Shown in pieces: positions 52,592 to 63,310 of a stretch of DNA of 64,000 bases. The translations under genes were made by a program, and so were the position numbers. Every line of letters starts with the position of its first letter. Position 1 is the first letter of the stretch. The stretch is from Quatrionicoccus australiensis. GTDB taxonomy: Bacteria; Pseudomonadota; Gammaproteobacteria; Burkholderiales; Rhodocyclaceae. The notes below the pieces were generated by a model that ran no database searches, was not told where the DNA came from, and worked only from the letters and a program-made list of their open reading frames with translations. The stretch is from assembly GCF_020510425.1 (NCBI RefSeq), contig NZ_JAHBAH010000001.1, forward strand, positions 930,001 through 994,000, given 5' to 3'.

Positions 52592-54895
52592 ATGCTCTTG
52601 CGCATCCATCCATTAGTCGCCGCCATGGCGCTCGTCTTTTCATCGTCAGCCTTCAGCCAGACCGCAGCCCATACCGGCACTCCGGATCAGGTCATGGACA
52701 ACGTGCTGGTGCGCGCCAGCCGTACCGACGGTATCGCTGCGCAATCCGACTCGGTCAGCAATGAACAGGTTCGCACCCAGCGCCCGGCGACCAGCGATAC
52801 CGCGACACTGCTCAAGGACGTTCCCGGCGTCAGCCTGAACAGCGCCGGCGGCGTATCGAGCCTGCCCGCCATCCACGGCCTGGCCGACGACCGCCTGCGC
52901 ATCAAGGTGGACGGCATGGACCTGATCTCGGCCTGTGCCAATCACATGAACTCGCCGCTCTCCTACATCGACCCGAGCAATGTCGAGCAGATCAAGGTGT
53001 ACACCGGCATCACGCCGGTCAGCGTCGGTGGCGACAGCATCGGCGGCAGCATCATCGTCAAGTCGCGCGAACCGCGCTTCGCCAGGGCCGGCGAAGGCCT
53101 GCTGACGAGCGGCGAACTCGGCACTTTCTACCGCTCGAACGGCAACGCCTGGGGGGTCAATGCCGCGGCAGCGATCGCCAACGAGAACCTGAGCCTCACT
53201 TACAGCGGCTCGACCGCCGAGTCGCAGAATTACAAGTCGGCGAAAGCATTCAAGAACGATGTCCTTGCCACTTACACAACCGCCGGTAGCCACCTGATTC
53301 CGGGCGACGAAGTGGCGTCGACCGCTTACAAAGCCGAGAACCACGCATTGGGCCTGGCCTATCGACTGGACAAGCATCTGCTTGAACTCAAGCTCGGCTA
53401 CCAGCACATCCCTTATCAGGGGTTCCCCAACCAGCACATGGACATGACCGACAACAAGAGCACTCAGGTCAACCTCGCCTATACCGGCAAATACGACTGG
53501 GGCAAGCTGGAAGCCCGCGCCTACCATGAAGAAACGAAACACGAGATGAACTTCATGGAAGACAAGATGTATTGGTATGGCTCGACTGCCAACCCGGTGA
53601 TGATTCCCGGCATGCCGATGAATACCGAGGGCAAGAACAGCGGCCTCGTCGTCAAGGCAGAAATCAATCACTCCGAACGCGACCTGTTCCGGGTCGGCGG
53701 CGAATACCAGCGCTATCGCCTGAACGACTGGTGGCCGGCCTCCTTCGGCTACGATGCGGGTGGCAACATGACAGGCGGCATGCAACCGAATACCTTCTGG
53801 AACATCAACAACGGTCAGCGCGATCGTTTCGATCTGTTCGGCGAATGGGAGGCCGCCTGGACTGCCCGCTGGACAACCCAGATCGGAATACGCAGCAGCA
53901 CGGTGATGATGAATGCCGACGAGATTCAAGGCTATAACACGACGGCCACCTATGCCGGCACGACGGAAGGCAAGGCCGGCTACTTCAACGCGGCCGAGCG
54001 CAGCCGTACCGACCACAACATCGACCTCAGCGCCCTTGCCCGCTACACGCCGGATGCAAACCAGAGCTACGAGGGCGGCTATTCGCGCAAGACACGCTCG
54101 CCCAGCCTGTACGAACGCTACACCTGGTCGAACGGCATGATGGCGATGACCATGAACAACTGGGTCAATGACGGCAACGGCTACCGCGGCAATCTCGACC
54201 TCAAGCCGGAAGTCGCCCACACCGTCAGCTTCACCGGCGACTGGCACGGCGCCGACAAGAATTCCTGGGGTGTCAAGGCAACGCCTTACTACAGCTACGT
54301 CGAGAACTATATCGACGCCGCCTGCGACACGACAGTGCGTGCCTGCACCTCGACCCAGTACAACTACCTGAAGCTGGTCAATCAGGATGCCCGCCTGTTC
54401 GGGATCGATCTCTCCGGCTACATGGCACTCGGCCGCATCGCCGGCATCGGCGACTTCACGGCGCGCGGCATCATCGCCTATGTCGACGGCAAAAATCTGA
54501 CGACCGGCGACAACCTGTACAACATCATGCCGCTCAATGCCCGCCTGGCGATCGACCATCGTCTGGGCAACTGGTCGACGACCGTGGAGGAACAACTGGT
54601 CAGCGCCAAGAACGACGTCTCCTCGGTACGCAACGAGACGAAAACCGGCGGCTATGCGCTGCTCAACCTGCGCGGCAGCTACACCTGGAAAAACCTGCGC
54701 TTCGACTTCGGCATTGAAAACGCCTTCGACAAGCAATACTCGCTGCCGCTCGGCGGTGCCTACATCGGCCAGGGGAAGACAATGTCGCTGGGCGGCACCA
54801 ATACCACCTGGACCTCGACCGGCAACCCGCCGCTTGGCTACACCGTTCCCGGCATGGGCCGCTCGCTCTATGTCGGGATGAACGTCAAGTTCTGA
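52592..54895 (+). CDS. oprC: TonB-dependent copper receptor (OprC-like)
   Basis: A 767-residue outer-membrane receptor. Signal peptide about 1-22, plug with TLLKDVPGVSLNS and VGGDSIGGSIIVKSREP, then a Met-rich barrel ending in MNVKF. Key evidence for copper is DLISACANHMNSPLSYID, containing the C-x3-M copper-binding motif described in OprC, and a later H-x-M in KHEMNFMEDKM. Many Met and His occur in loops. It lies in a copper neighbourhood (copA, copZ) and would be energised by the TonB system encoded at 17 kb. Confidence 0.9.
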   Translation: MLLRIHPLVAAMALVFSSSAFSQTAAHTGTPDQVMDNVLVRASRTDGIAAQSDSVSNEQVRTQRPATSDTATLLKDVPGVSLNSAGGVSSLPAIHGLADDRLRIKVDGMDLISACANHMNSPLSYIDPSNVEQIKVYTGITPVSVGGDSIGGSIIVKSREPRFARAGEGLLTSGELGTFYRSNGNAWGVNAAAAIANENLSLTYSGSTAESQNYKSAKAFKNDVLATYTTAGSHLIPGDEVASTAYKAENHALGLAYRLDKHLLELKLGYQHIPYQGFPNQHMDMTDNKSTQVNLAYTGKYDWGKLEARAYHEETKHEMNFMEDKMYWYGSTANPVMIPGMPMNTEGKNSGLVVKAEINHSERDLFRVGGEYQRYRLNDWWPASFGYDAGGNMTGGMQPNTFWNINNGQRDRFDLFGEWEAAWTARWTTQIGIRSSTVMMNADEIQGYNTTATYAGTTEGKAGYFNAAERSRTDHNIDLSALARYTPDANQSYEGGYSRKTRSPSLYERYTWSNGMMAMTMNNWVNDGNGYRGNLDLKPEVAHTVSFTGDWHGADKNSWGVKATPYYSYVENYIDAACDTTVRACTSTQYNYLKLVNQDARLFGIDLSGYMALGRIAGIGDFTARGIIAYVDGKNLTTGDNLYNIMPLNARLAIDHRLGNWSTTVEEQLVSAKNDVSSVRNETKTGGYALLNLRGSYTWKNLRFDFGIENAFDKQYSLPLGGAYIGQGKTMSLGGTNTTWTSTGNPPLGYTVPGMGRSLYVGMNVKF

Positions 54896-54913
54896 TCCCG
54901 ACCTGATGCAAAA

Positions 54914-54943
54914 AAATCCCCGGGCACTCCCCGGGGATTTTTC
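54914..54943. terminator. bidirectional terminator after the copper receptor gene
   Basis: AAATCCCCGGG (54914-54924) pairs with CCCGGGGATTT (54930-54940) around a 5-nt loop, with an A-run before and Ts after. It serves the receptor gene and possibly the convergent chemoreceptor gene. Confidence 0.85.
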
Positions 54944-55003
54944 ATTGGCTCAGGCAAAAACCGGGTTTTCCGGCGGTCGACCGGTGAAAAACCGGCAAAA
55001 CCG

Positions 55004-56614
55004 TCAGAAGCGGAAACGCGACACGCTGTTTTTCAGGTTGACGGCAACGCTTTCCAGCTGATGCGCAGTTTCGGACACCGAGGCGACGGCGCTCGAGTTT
55101 TCTTCCGACATCTGGGCGATGGCTTCGACATTGCGCGACAGTTCGACCGACGCGGCACGCTGCTCGCGCAGGGCATCGGAAATGCCGGCAATCGACGACT
55201 GCACGGTTTCCGACGAAGCGCGGATGCCCTGCATCGAGCCGCTGGCGCGTTCGGCGCTGGCGACCACGTCATTGACCACCTGACGACTGCCTTGCATGCT
55301 GTGCACCGCCTTGACGGCATCGCCCTGGATACCGGAGACCATCAAAGTGATTTCCTGCACCGACTGCGTCGTGCGCTCGGCCAGCTTGCGCACCTCGTCG
55401 GCCACCACGGCAAAGCCACGCCCCTGCTCGCCGGCCCGGGCCGCCTCGATCGCGGCATTGAGCGCCAGCAGGTTGGTCTGATCGGCGACGTCGCGGATGA
55501 CCACGGTGATGTTGCCGATCTTCTGCACCTGCTCGGAGAGCGACTGGATCTGACCGGCCGTCTCATCGACCCGATGCGCGACATCGACCACCTGCTGCGA
55601 CGCCTGGTCGACATCGTGCGCGCCGGAAACCGCCATTTGTTCGGCACTGCGCGCCCGCTCGCTGGCATCGTCGGCACTGCTGCCAACGTGATCGATACTG
55701 ACCGTCAGTTCCTCGACCGCCGCGGCGGCAGAAGACGTCGATTGCGACTGGTTTTCGCTGCTGATCGCCACCTGATGCGCCGCGGCCGACACCTGGCTGG
55801 CCGAAGCCTGCACGGTATTGGCCTGCGCGACGATATCGCGAATGGTGCTGGCCAGATCGGCGCGCATTTTTTCCAGCGACTGCAGCAGGCGGCCAACTTC
55901 GTCATCACCGGTCTCGCTGCTCGCCGACTGGCTCAGATCACCGGCTGCAATACGCTCGGCGAGCTGGTTGGCTTTTTCCACCCGCGCCACCAGGCTGCGC
56001 ACGATGGCGGTACCAAGTGCGGCCATGGTTGCCAATGCCAGCAAGGTGATGACGACCGATATCCAGTCCGCCCGGTTTTTGGCTGCCTCGCCCTCGGCGG
56101 CGGACTTCTGGCCAAAGTCGTCGTTGAATTTCATGTGCGCCACCAGCGCATCGTTCAGCTTCCCGGCCACCGCCGCCGCATTTTTCAGATCGGCAATCGC
56201 CTCTTCCTTCTTGTTCTGACGGGAAATCGCAAGCGTCCGCTCGACATCGGCGTTGTATTCGACAAACAAGGCGCGCTCGGCCTCAAGCAGGCGCTTGTCC
56301 TCGTCGTCACTGAGGAATTTTTCGTATTCACGCAGCGCCTTGTCGGTCTTGTCGCGCGCCTCCTGGATGGTCTTTTCCACTTCCGCCATGGATTTCGCAT
56401 CATTGGCCAAGACATGGCGATAGACACGGATGCGAATGCGGCTGAAATCGAGCATCACCTCGTTCAGTATCCTGATACTGGGTACAACGTTGACGTTGCT
56501 GAAGTTGGTCGCCTCGAACACCCGGTTCATCTGCTGATGATTGATTCCGGCGAGCAACAGCAGCGCCACGATGGATGAGATGACCAGAATGGCCAGACGT
56601 TTGGCTATGCTCAT
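55004..56614 (-). CDS. methyl-accepting chemotaxis protein
   Basis: A 536-residue inner-membrane chemoreceptor. A membrane helix near residues 8-28 ([19 protein letters not shown]), a periplasmic four-helix-bundle sensor (about 35-185), a second helix ([20 protein letters not shown]), HAMP (about 210-265) and the signalling bundle. The bundle tip carries [20 protein letters not shown] and [13 protein letters not shown], the conserved hairpin contacting CheA and CheW. No C-terminal CheR-binding pentapeptide is present. Ligand unknown; no che genes nearby. Confidence 0.94.
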   Translation of the reverse strand: MSIAKRLAILVISSIVALLLLAGINHQQMNRVFEATNFSNVNVVPSIRILNEVMLDFSRIRIRVYRHVLANDAKSMAEVEKTIQEARDKTDKALREYEKFLSDDEDKRLLEAERALFVEYNADVERTLAISRQNKKEEAIADLKNAAAVAGKLNDALVAHMKFNDDFGQKSAAEGEAAKNRADWISVVITLLALATMAALGTAIVRSLVARVEKANQLAERIAAGDLSQSASSETGDDEVGRLLQSLEKMRADLASTIRDIVAQANTVQASASQVSAAAHQVAISSENQSQSTSSAAAAVEELTVSIDHVGSSADDASERARSAEQMAVSGAHDVDQASQQVVDVAHRVDETAGQIQSLSEQVQKIGNITVVIRDVADQTNLLALNAAIEAARAGEQGRGFAVVADEVRKLAERTTQSVQEITLMVSGIQGDAVKAVHSMQGSRQVVNDVVASAERASGSMQGIRASSETVQSSIAGISDALREQRAASVELSRNVEAIAQMSEENSSAVASVSETAHQLESVAVNLKNSVSRFRF

Positions 56615-56834
56615 GAACTTCCCCCTGATTTTCCTCGCCCCGGACTGCAGACAGACCGCAGCTATTCACAGGCCATCGCGAAAAAAACAAATTGCATACT
56701 CGGGAAGATGCGGCCGCTTTTTCAGGTCAAACCTGTACTTGTGCCGGGCAAGATAGTCTTTACGTATCAGCAAGACAATTACAACTAACAAATAATATTG
56801 CTATGCACTTGTATATAGCCAGCAGTCGAAAAAT

Positions 56835-57479
56835 TCAACTCGCATGCAAACCTTCCCGAATGGCATAGCGGGTCAGCTCGGCGGTCGACGTCAGGCCCAG
56901 CTTCTTTTTCAGATTGCTGCGATGCACGCTCACCGTACCAATCGCCACCCCCAGCGCGCTGGCGATCTCGGCCGAACGCTTGCCGGCAGCGATCAGGCGC
57001 AGGACATCCTGCTCGCGCTTGCCGAGCACGGTGACCGGCGGCGTCACCCCCGGCTGGCCGGCGGCAAGCCGGTTCAGCATGCAGTCGGCAACCTCGGCGG
57101 AAAGGAAAAGCCGGCCACCGGCAACCGCACGAATTGCCATGACCAATTCGTCGGCACCAGCCGACTTGAGAACGTAGCCGTGCGCCCCGGCTTTGAGCAT
57201 TTCATCGATGAACAGGCGATCGGCGTAACCCGACAAGGCGATGACGGCAAGACCGGGATAATCCCGCCCGACGCGGCGTGCCACCTCGACACCACTCATG
57301 TCGGGCAGGGCAATATCGAGGACCAGGACATCCAGGGGCAGCGTCGACAGCAGTGCCAGCGCCTCAGCCCCGCTCCCGCCTTCGCCGACGACTTCTATCC
57401 CCGGCTCGGCAGCCAGGGCAATTCGCAGCACATCGCGAAACATCCGGTGATCATCCACCAGGGCAATCCTTATCGCCAT
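56835..57479 (-). CDS. LuxR/NarL-type response regulator
   Basis: A 214-residue transcription regulator. The receiver domain begins MAIRIALVDDHRMFRDVL, with the phosphorylated Asp in VLVLDIALPDMSG. The C-terminal LuxR helix-turn-helix has KREQDVLRLIAAGKRSAEIA and GTVSVHRSNLKKKLGL. It starts 1 nt after the stop of the kinase gene, so the two form a two-component pair. A nearby sigma-54 promoter is unlikely to be its direct target because NarL-type regulators act with sigma-70. Confidence 0.93.
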   Translation of the reverse strand: MAIRIALVDDHRMFRDVLRIALAAEPGIEVVGEGGSGAEALALLSTLPLDVLVLDIALPDMSGVEVARRVGRDYPGLAVIALSGYADRLFIDEMLKAGAHGYVLKSAGADELVMAIRAVAGGRLFLSAEVADCMLNRLAAGQPGVTPPVTVLGKREQDVLRLIAAGKRSAEIASALGVAIGTVSVHRSNLKKKLGLTSTAELTRYAIREGLHAS

Positions 57480-57480
57480 T

Positions 57481-59082
57481 TCATTCTCCAATCCTTGTAC
57501 CGGCGCTTGCCAGCAGAGGCATCCTGAGCAGAACCTTGAGGCCGGCACTGCTGCCGCTATCCATCACCATGCTGCCGCCCAGATAGGCCAGGCGCTCGCG
57601 GATGCTGAGCAAGCCGAAGCCGCTACCGGCAGACCGCTCGTCAGCCGCAACGACGGCCATGCCGACGCCCTTGTCCTCGACCACAATACACAACTCCGCG
57701 GCAACGCAACTCAGGCTGACCCGGGCACAGGGGCTGCCGGCATGTTTGAAAACATTGAACAGCAACTCCCGCACCCCGCGGAACAGGATGCTTTCCTGGG
57801 CGGGCGAAAGCGCGATATCGGCAGGCAAGTCATCGACATCGCACTCAAGTTCCAGGCCATAGTGCGTTTGCATTTCACCACACAACCAGCGCAGGGCGGC
57901 AGGCAAACCGAGATTGCGCAAGACATGCGGCGTCAGTTGCGAGGTCAGCGAACGCACCTGGCGACTGGCATCGGCGAGCAGCGTATCAAGCTCCCTGACC
58001 GCTCCCCTTTGCTCGGCCGGCAGCGACTTGCCCAGAGTATCGAGCTTGATTTTGGCCACATGCAACAACTGCCCGAGCTCGTCATGCAGATCGCGGGCAA
58101 TGGCGAGGCGCTCACGCTCTTCCGAAAGCGTCGCCTCGATGGCCAGATTGCGCAATTGCTCGGTGCGCTCGACAACCCGCTGCTCCATCTCGTCATGCGT
58201 CCGGCGCAGGGCATTTTCCGCATTCTTGCGATCCGTGATGTCACGACCAATTGACTGCACTTCGAGCAGTTGACCGTCTGGTGCGTAAAAACCGCGATTG
58301 ACGAACTGCATCCAGCGCAACTCGCCTGCGCCCGAATAAACGCGGTTCTCGATGCTCACCACCGGCTGATCCGGTGTCATCTGCCGCAGTTTTTCCTCGA
58401 TCAATGGCAAATCCTCGGCCAGCACGACCGGCTGCCAGCTTTTACCCAGCAACTCGCTCTCGACTTTACCGAAGAAACGGCAATAGACCTCATTGACGAA
58501 GACAAAGCGGCCATCCCGGCTTATACGGCTGATCAGCTCGGTCTGATCCATCAGCACGGCACGGTAACGCGCCTCGCTGGCCTGGTAGGCCGCTTCGATT
58601 TCCTTGATCGGCGTAATGTCGGAAACCAGCACGTAAAAGCCCTGAACTACACCATCGACGATATCAGGAATGTAGTGCGCAAAAGAATGGCGCAGGCGCG
58701 ATGCATCGTCGGGATCCGGAATCACCCGTTCGAAAACCTGTTCCTCGCCGCGCAGTGCCGCCTCGATGAACGGCAGGTTCAAACGATAGCGCTCCTCGCC
58801 GATCACCTCGCGGATGTGCATGCCCGGCAGCACCGCGGGATCAATGCCGAACCAGGTTTGATAGGCGCAATTGCCAAAGCGGTTGCGCAGGTCACGATCC
58901 CAGTAGCCGATCATGGCCGGCACGTGATCGAGGATGGCGCGCATGTCGTGCAGCGGCATCAGGCGCTCCGTCACCGGCGAGGCGGCGGAAGACATGTCCT
59001 GGCAATCAGGCGGATGCGAAAAGGGAGGTCTGACGGTCGACATCGGAAAAAGCCGTAAATCTGATTTTTTATTATCCGACAT
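57481..59082 (-). CDS. PAS-containing NarX-type sensor histidine kinase
   Basis: A cytosolic kinase of about 533 residues with no clear membrane helix. Two PAS domains (about 50-170 and 175-300; GYWDRDLRNRFGNCAYQTWF and YRAVLMDQTELISRISRDG) are followed by a HisKA_3 region with the His in AIARDLHDELGQLLH, and a HATPase domain (LLFNVFKHAGSP, VEDKGVGMA, GFGLLSIRERLAYLGG). The start is uncertain: MSDNKKSD (59082) is used, but 59130 or 59043 are possible. It is coupled to the downstream regulator and divergent from the aldehyde dehydrogenase. Confidence 0.9.
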   Translation of the reverse strand: MSDNKKSDLRLFPMSTVRPPFSHPPDCQDMSSAASPVTERLMPLHDMRAILDHVPAMIGYWDRDLRNRFGNCAYQTWFGIDPAVLPGMHIREVIGEERYRLNLPFIEAALRGEEQVFERVIPDPDDASRLRHSFAHYIPDIVDGVVQGFYVLVSDITPIKEIEAAYQASEARYRAVLMDQTELISRISRDGRFVFVNEVYCRFFGKVESELLGKSWQPVVLAEDLPLIEEKLRQMTPDQPVVSIENRVYSGAGELRWMQFVNRGFYAPDGQLLEVQSIGRDITDRKNAENALRRTHDEMEQRVVERTEQLRNLAIEATLSEERERLAIARDLHDELGQLLHVAKIKLDTLGKSLPAEQRGAVRELDTLLADASRQVRSLTSQLTPHVLRNLGLPAALRWLCGEMQTHYGLELECDVDDLPADIALSPAQESILFRGVRELLFNVFKHAGSPCARVSLSCVAAELCIVVEDKGVGMAVVAADERSAGSGFGLLSIRERLAYLGGSMVMDSGSSAGLKVLLRMPLLASAGTRIGE

Positions 59083-59277
59083 ATCGGACACCATCCGCCA
59101 AACGAAGTTTTGCACCGACCGCGACGCCACGCCTCACCGACGCGGGAAGCAACTGCTCCATTCCTGAACACTTGCTGAGCGCCTGAGCAGCAACGGATCA
59201 GACCAAGCGTCGCAAAAAAGCCAGGCAACTCGGCTCGCCTGCTGATTAATAAGCCTTTTTCTGCAAAAGTCATGGCC

Positions 59278-59294
59278 TGGCACGCCGGTTGCGA
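59278..59294 (+). promoter_or_regulatory. sigma-54 (RpoN) promoter of the aldehyde dehydrogenase gene
   Basis: TGGCACG-CCGG-TTGCGA matches the sigma-54 consensus TGGCACG-N4-TTGCW at nearly every position, with correct GG to GC spacing. It lies 90 nt upstream of the start codon. An enhancer-binding activator is required but none is encoded in the window. Confidence 0.85.
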
Positions 59295-59383
59295 ACTATC
59301 TGGCACGAGACACGGCTGAGCAACTTGCAGCAGTTCAGCCGGATCGGCCCGTTACGCAACCCAATCAAAAACTGGAGACAACC

Positions 59384-60904
<1,521 letters not shown>

Positions 60905-60953
60905 CCGCGCAACGCTGCATCTCCTCCACTAGCCCAGTTGCGGGCAAACTTCG

Positions 60954-60978
60954 GGGGCGGGCAACCGCCCCTTTTTTT
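60954..60978 (+). terminator. terminator between aldehyde dehydrogenase and DUF779 genes
   Basis: GGGGCGG (60954-60960), GCAA loop, CCGCCCC (60965-60971), then seven Ts. The GNRA-type loop and T-run make it a strong intrinsic terminator. The partner DUF779 gene lies 27 nt further on and would depend on read-through or its own promoter. Confidence 0.88.
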
Positions 60979-61004
60979 CAGACACCGGTTTTCGGGAAAT
61001 TCAC

Positions 61005-61376
61005 ATGGTCGACCGCGTCATCGCCACCCCGGCAACGCTCGAACTGATCGAGCTCCTGAAACAGCAATACGGCCCGGCCCTGATGTTTCACCAGTCCGGC
61101 GGCTGCTGCGACAACAGCTCGCCCAACTGCTACCTGCCAACCGACCTGAGCATCGGCCCCTACGACATCCAGCTCGGCCACATCGGCGACGTGCCGTTCT
61201 ACATCAGCGCCTCCCAGTACGAATACTGGAAACACTCGCAACTGATCATCGACGTCATCGCCGGCCACGGCGGCACCTTCTCGCTCGAAGGCAACACCGG
61301 CAAGTCATTTCTCACCCGCTCGCGCCTGTTCAGCGATGCGGAATGGGCCGAACTGCAGGCCACCGGCGTCGTTTAA
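61005..61376 (+). CDS. DUF779 protein associated with aldehyde dehydrogenase
   Basis: A 123-residue cytosolic protein of the DUF779 family (PF05610), which is nearly always encoded beside ExaC/AldB-type aldehyde dehydrogenases. Conserved elements are ALMFHQSGGCCDNSSPNCY (three Cys plus His) and the C-terminal GHGGTFSLEGNTGKSFLTRS. The Cys-rich motif suggests metal or thiol chemistry, perhaps protecting or maturing the enzyme, but no function is established. A terminator separates it from its partner. Confidence 0.93.
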   Translation: MVDRVIATPATLELIELLKQQYGPALMFHQSGGCCDNSSPNCYLPTDLSIGPYDIQLGHIGDVPFYISASQYEYWKHSQLIIDVIAGHGGTFSLEGNTGKSFLTRSRLFSDAEWAELQATGVV

Positions 61377-61392
61377 CCATCGGAAAACATCC

Positions 61393-61719
61393 ATGCACAA
61401 ACAACTATTCACCCTCATTCTGAGCGGCACCCTGCTCGCCGGCACCAGCGCGGCCCAGGCGGTCGACGGCGAAAATATCGTCAAAAAGGCCCGCTGCGTC
61501 GCCTGTCACGCCGTCGACGTCAAACGCGTCGGCCCGGCCTACAAGGACGTCGCCGCCAAATACCACGGCGACAAGAGCGCCCCCGGCAAACTGTTCGACA
61601 AAGTCCGCCACGGCGGCAGCGGCAACTGGGGCGAAATCCCGATGACCCCGCACGGCGCCGACAAGATCAGCGACGAAGACCTGAAAGCGGCCATCCAGTG
61701 GGTGCTGTCGTTGCACTGA
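61393..61719 (+). CDS. small c-type cytochrome (c551/c552-like)
   Basis: A 108-residue periplasmic cytochrome c. Signal peptide about 1-23 (AGTSAAQAVDG), haem site CVACH at 35-39, the class I pattern VGPAYKDVAAKY, and the distal Met in GEIPMTPHG. It resembles c551/c552 electron carriers. It follows the DUF779 gene by 16 nt. Placement after an alcohol/aldehyde oxidation gene recalls ExaB beside ExaA/ExaC, but no quinoprotein dehydrogenase gene is present here. Confidence 0.9.
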   Translation: MHKQLFTLILSGTLLAGTSAAQAVDGENIVKKARCVACHAVDVKRVGPAYKDVAAKYHGDKSAPGKLFDKVRHGGSGNWGEIPMTPHGADKISDEDLKAAIQWVLSLH

Positions 61720-62067
61720 GCAAGTGTAGTAAGGCCTGACCAGGGGAGAACAGCAACCCCGACAGATTGGCGACGAGCCAACCAGGCAAAAAGACAAGGG
61801 CCGCGCCAAAAGCGCGGCCCTTGGGCTGTTTACCGGTGGGGGTTATTTGCTTTCGGTGGAAGGAGTCGACCAGGAGCGGCCCCTACGAAAGTTCACCATA
61901 GCGTGCATTGGCTCTGCTCATATTATTGTTGATTGATAAGGAGAGCGGCATCGGATAATCTCATTGTCATTCAAAAATTTTGAGTTGATTCAATCGTGTC
62001 CGTATTATTTGCAATGAAGTTCAGTTACTCCCCAATCAGCAACGCCGCTAACCATGTTATGGAAGTC
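61720..62067. other. intergenic region with terminator and AT-rich leader
   Basis: This 348-nt gap holds an inverted repeat CAAGGGCCGCGC/GCGCGGCCCTTG (61795-61806 with 61812-61823, CAAAA loop) that probably ends the cytochrome transcript, though its T-tract is weak. The rest is increasingly AT-rich toward the lipoprotein gene. No other coding frame is supported; base composition changes clearly near 61890. Confidence 0.6.
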
Positions 62068-63081
62068 ATGAAATTTCGCTCAGCACTTTCGCTAATGAGT
62101 ATTTTCCTGTTGGGCGGATGTAGCCAAACCCATATTGTCGTCAAACCCGATTACCCAAGTGCTCTTATCTGGGACTCGGCACTCAGCGAAGATGGAGGGC
62201 GGGCCGCTTTCTTCGTTTTAACTGCTGTAGACGGTACGCCCATCGAAGAAAACTCGATGAAGCGAAGCATTCGCGCGAATATTGGGCGAGGACGAAACTT
62301 GTATCCGATGCCAGTGGAGCGTTATGTGGCTGCCGGAAAGCATCGTTTAACGCTTACGGGTCAGTTTGGAACGGCAGCGCCAATTGAGTATCTATTACGA
62401 CCCTCATCGTTCGCAAAGGTATCCGGTGAAATTGATGTGGAACTTAAGCCTGACATGATCTATCGGGTCGCAGGCGTACTTGAACCGCTAAGGAGAGAGG
62501 TATGGCTTACGGAGTGGAACACAGGTACTCAAGTCGGTGAAAAGATTATTGATCTTGAAATAGCCGGAGACGCTCAAAAAGCCATGGCTGGAGCACAATT
62601 TACATGTTGCAACCTTCACTACAAAGACGATTGGATCAGTGATACAAATGAAACAACGTTGCCAATGATTCCGGCTGGAACGCCAATCGTGCTAAAAGGT
62701 TTCGGATTTAACCGTGCCAGCGTGCTCATAGATTCGCGAGAAATGCGAATTGGCCATGACTACGGTCGAAAACAAGAGACCAAAGAGCAGTATTTGGCAA
62801 AGCTCATGGTAAATAATGATCCAAAAACTAGGATCAAGAATTATCCGCCGAGAATCCAGGAGGCAATTGCCGCCGGCAAAGTATGCAAAGGAATGACTCG
62901 GGAGCAAGTCGTTATCTCTCTAGGCTATCCGCGGACCGATAGCACAAAGGCATTATCCCAGGCCGAATGGAAATATTGGACAGCAAATTGGGATGAATAT
63001 TTGGTCATTTGGGGAGAAGATGGGCTCGTTCAAAGCATTTCGGCTCCTCCCGAAGTATTGAGTCTGGTATCAATCCCCTAA
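62068..63081 (+). CDS. predicted lipoprotein, AT-rich orphan gene
   Basis: A 337-residue exported lipoprotein: MKFRSALSLMSIFLLGGCS gives a signal with lipobox LGGC and the lipidated Cys at residue 18. Starts 3 or 24 codons upstream exist but spoil the signal. The central part is beta-rich with no recognised domain. The last ~70 residues (CKGMTREQVVISLGYPRTDS then EWKYWTANWDEYLVIW) resemble the BamE/SmpA-OmlA fold. Base composition is visibly more AT-rich than all neighbours, suggesting recent acquisition. Function unknown. Confidence 0.78.
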   Translation: MKFRSALSLMSIFLLGGCSQTHIVVKPDYPSALIWDSALSEDGGRAAFFVLTAVDGTPIEENSMKRSIRANIGRGRNLYPMPVERYVAAGKHRLTLTGQFGTAAPIEYLLRPSSFAKVSGEIDVELKPDMIYRVAGVLEPLRREVWLTEWNTGTQVGEKIIDLEIAGDAQKAMAGAQFTCCNLHYKDDWISDTNETTLPMIPAGTPIVLKGFGFNRASVLIDSREMRIGHDYGRKQETKEQYLAKLMVNNDPKTRIKNYPPRIQEAIAAGKVCKGMTREQVVISLGYPRTDSTKALSQAEWKYWTANWDEYLVIWGEDGLVQSISAPPEVLSLVSIP

Positions 63082-63257
63082 GCTTCTGAGTGGCCTCTTT
63101 CGATTGCTGGCAGCGGCAGTTCAGGGCACACACCAGACATCACCCATCCCAACCGGATCCGATAAAAATGGCTGCTAGCTAGCCAGCCAAACCCTCCTGG
63201 CCAATTTCCAAAAACCGGCCTTTCCAACCGGTCGACCGTCCAGAACGGCACAAAACC

Positions 63258-63282
63258 AAAAAAATGCCGCCCAAGGGCGGCA
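63258..63282 (-). terminator. terminator of the alpha/beta hydrolase gene
   Basis: On the minus strand TGCCGCCC pairs with GGGCGGCA (63282-63275 with 63272-63265) and is followed by a T-run (63264-63258). It lies about 30 nt past the hydrolase stop. Confidence 0.75.
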
Positions 63283-63310
63283 AAAGGTACCGCAGAGACG
63301 AAAGCGCCGC

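Noticed and set aside
52646..54736. 696-residue open frame antisense to the copper receptor gene
   Set aside because: Shadow of the TonB-dependent receptor; no ribosome site and no domain.
56723..56735. CAGGT-CAA-ACCTG dyad upstream of the chemoreceptor gene as an operator or flagellar promoter
   Set aside because: Short dyad, no match to a known site, and the nearby TAAAG is not followed by a proper sigma-28 -10 element.
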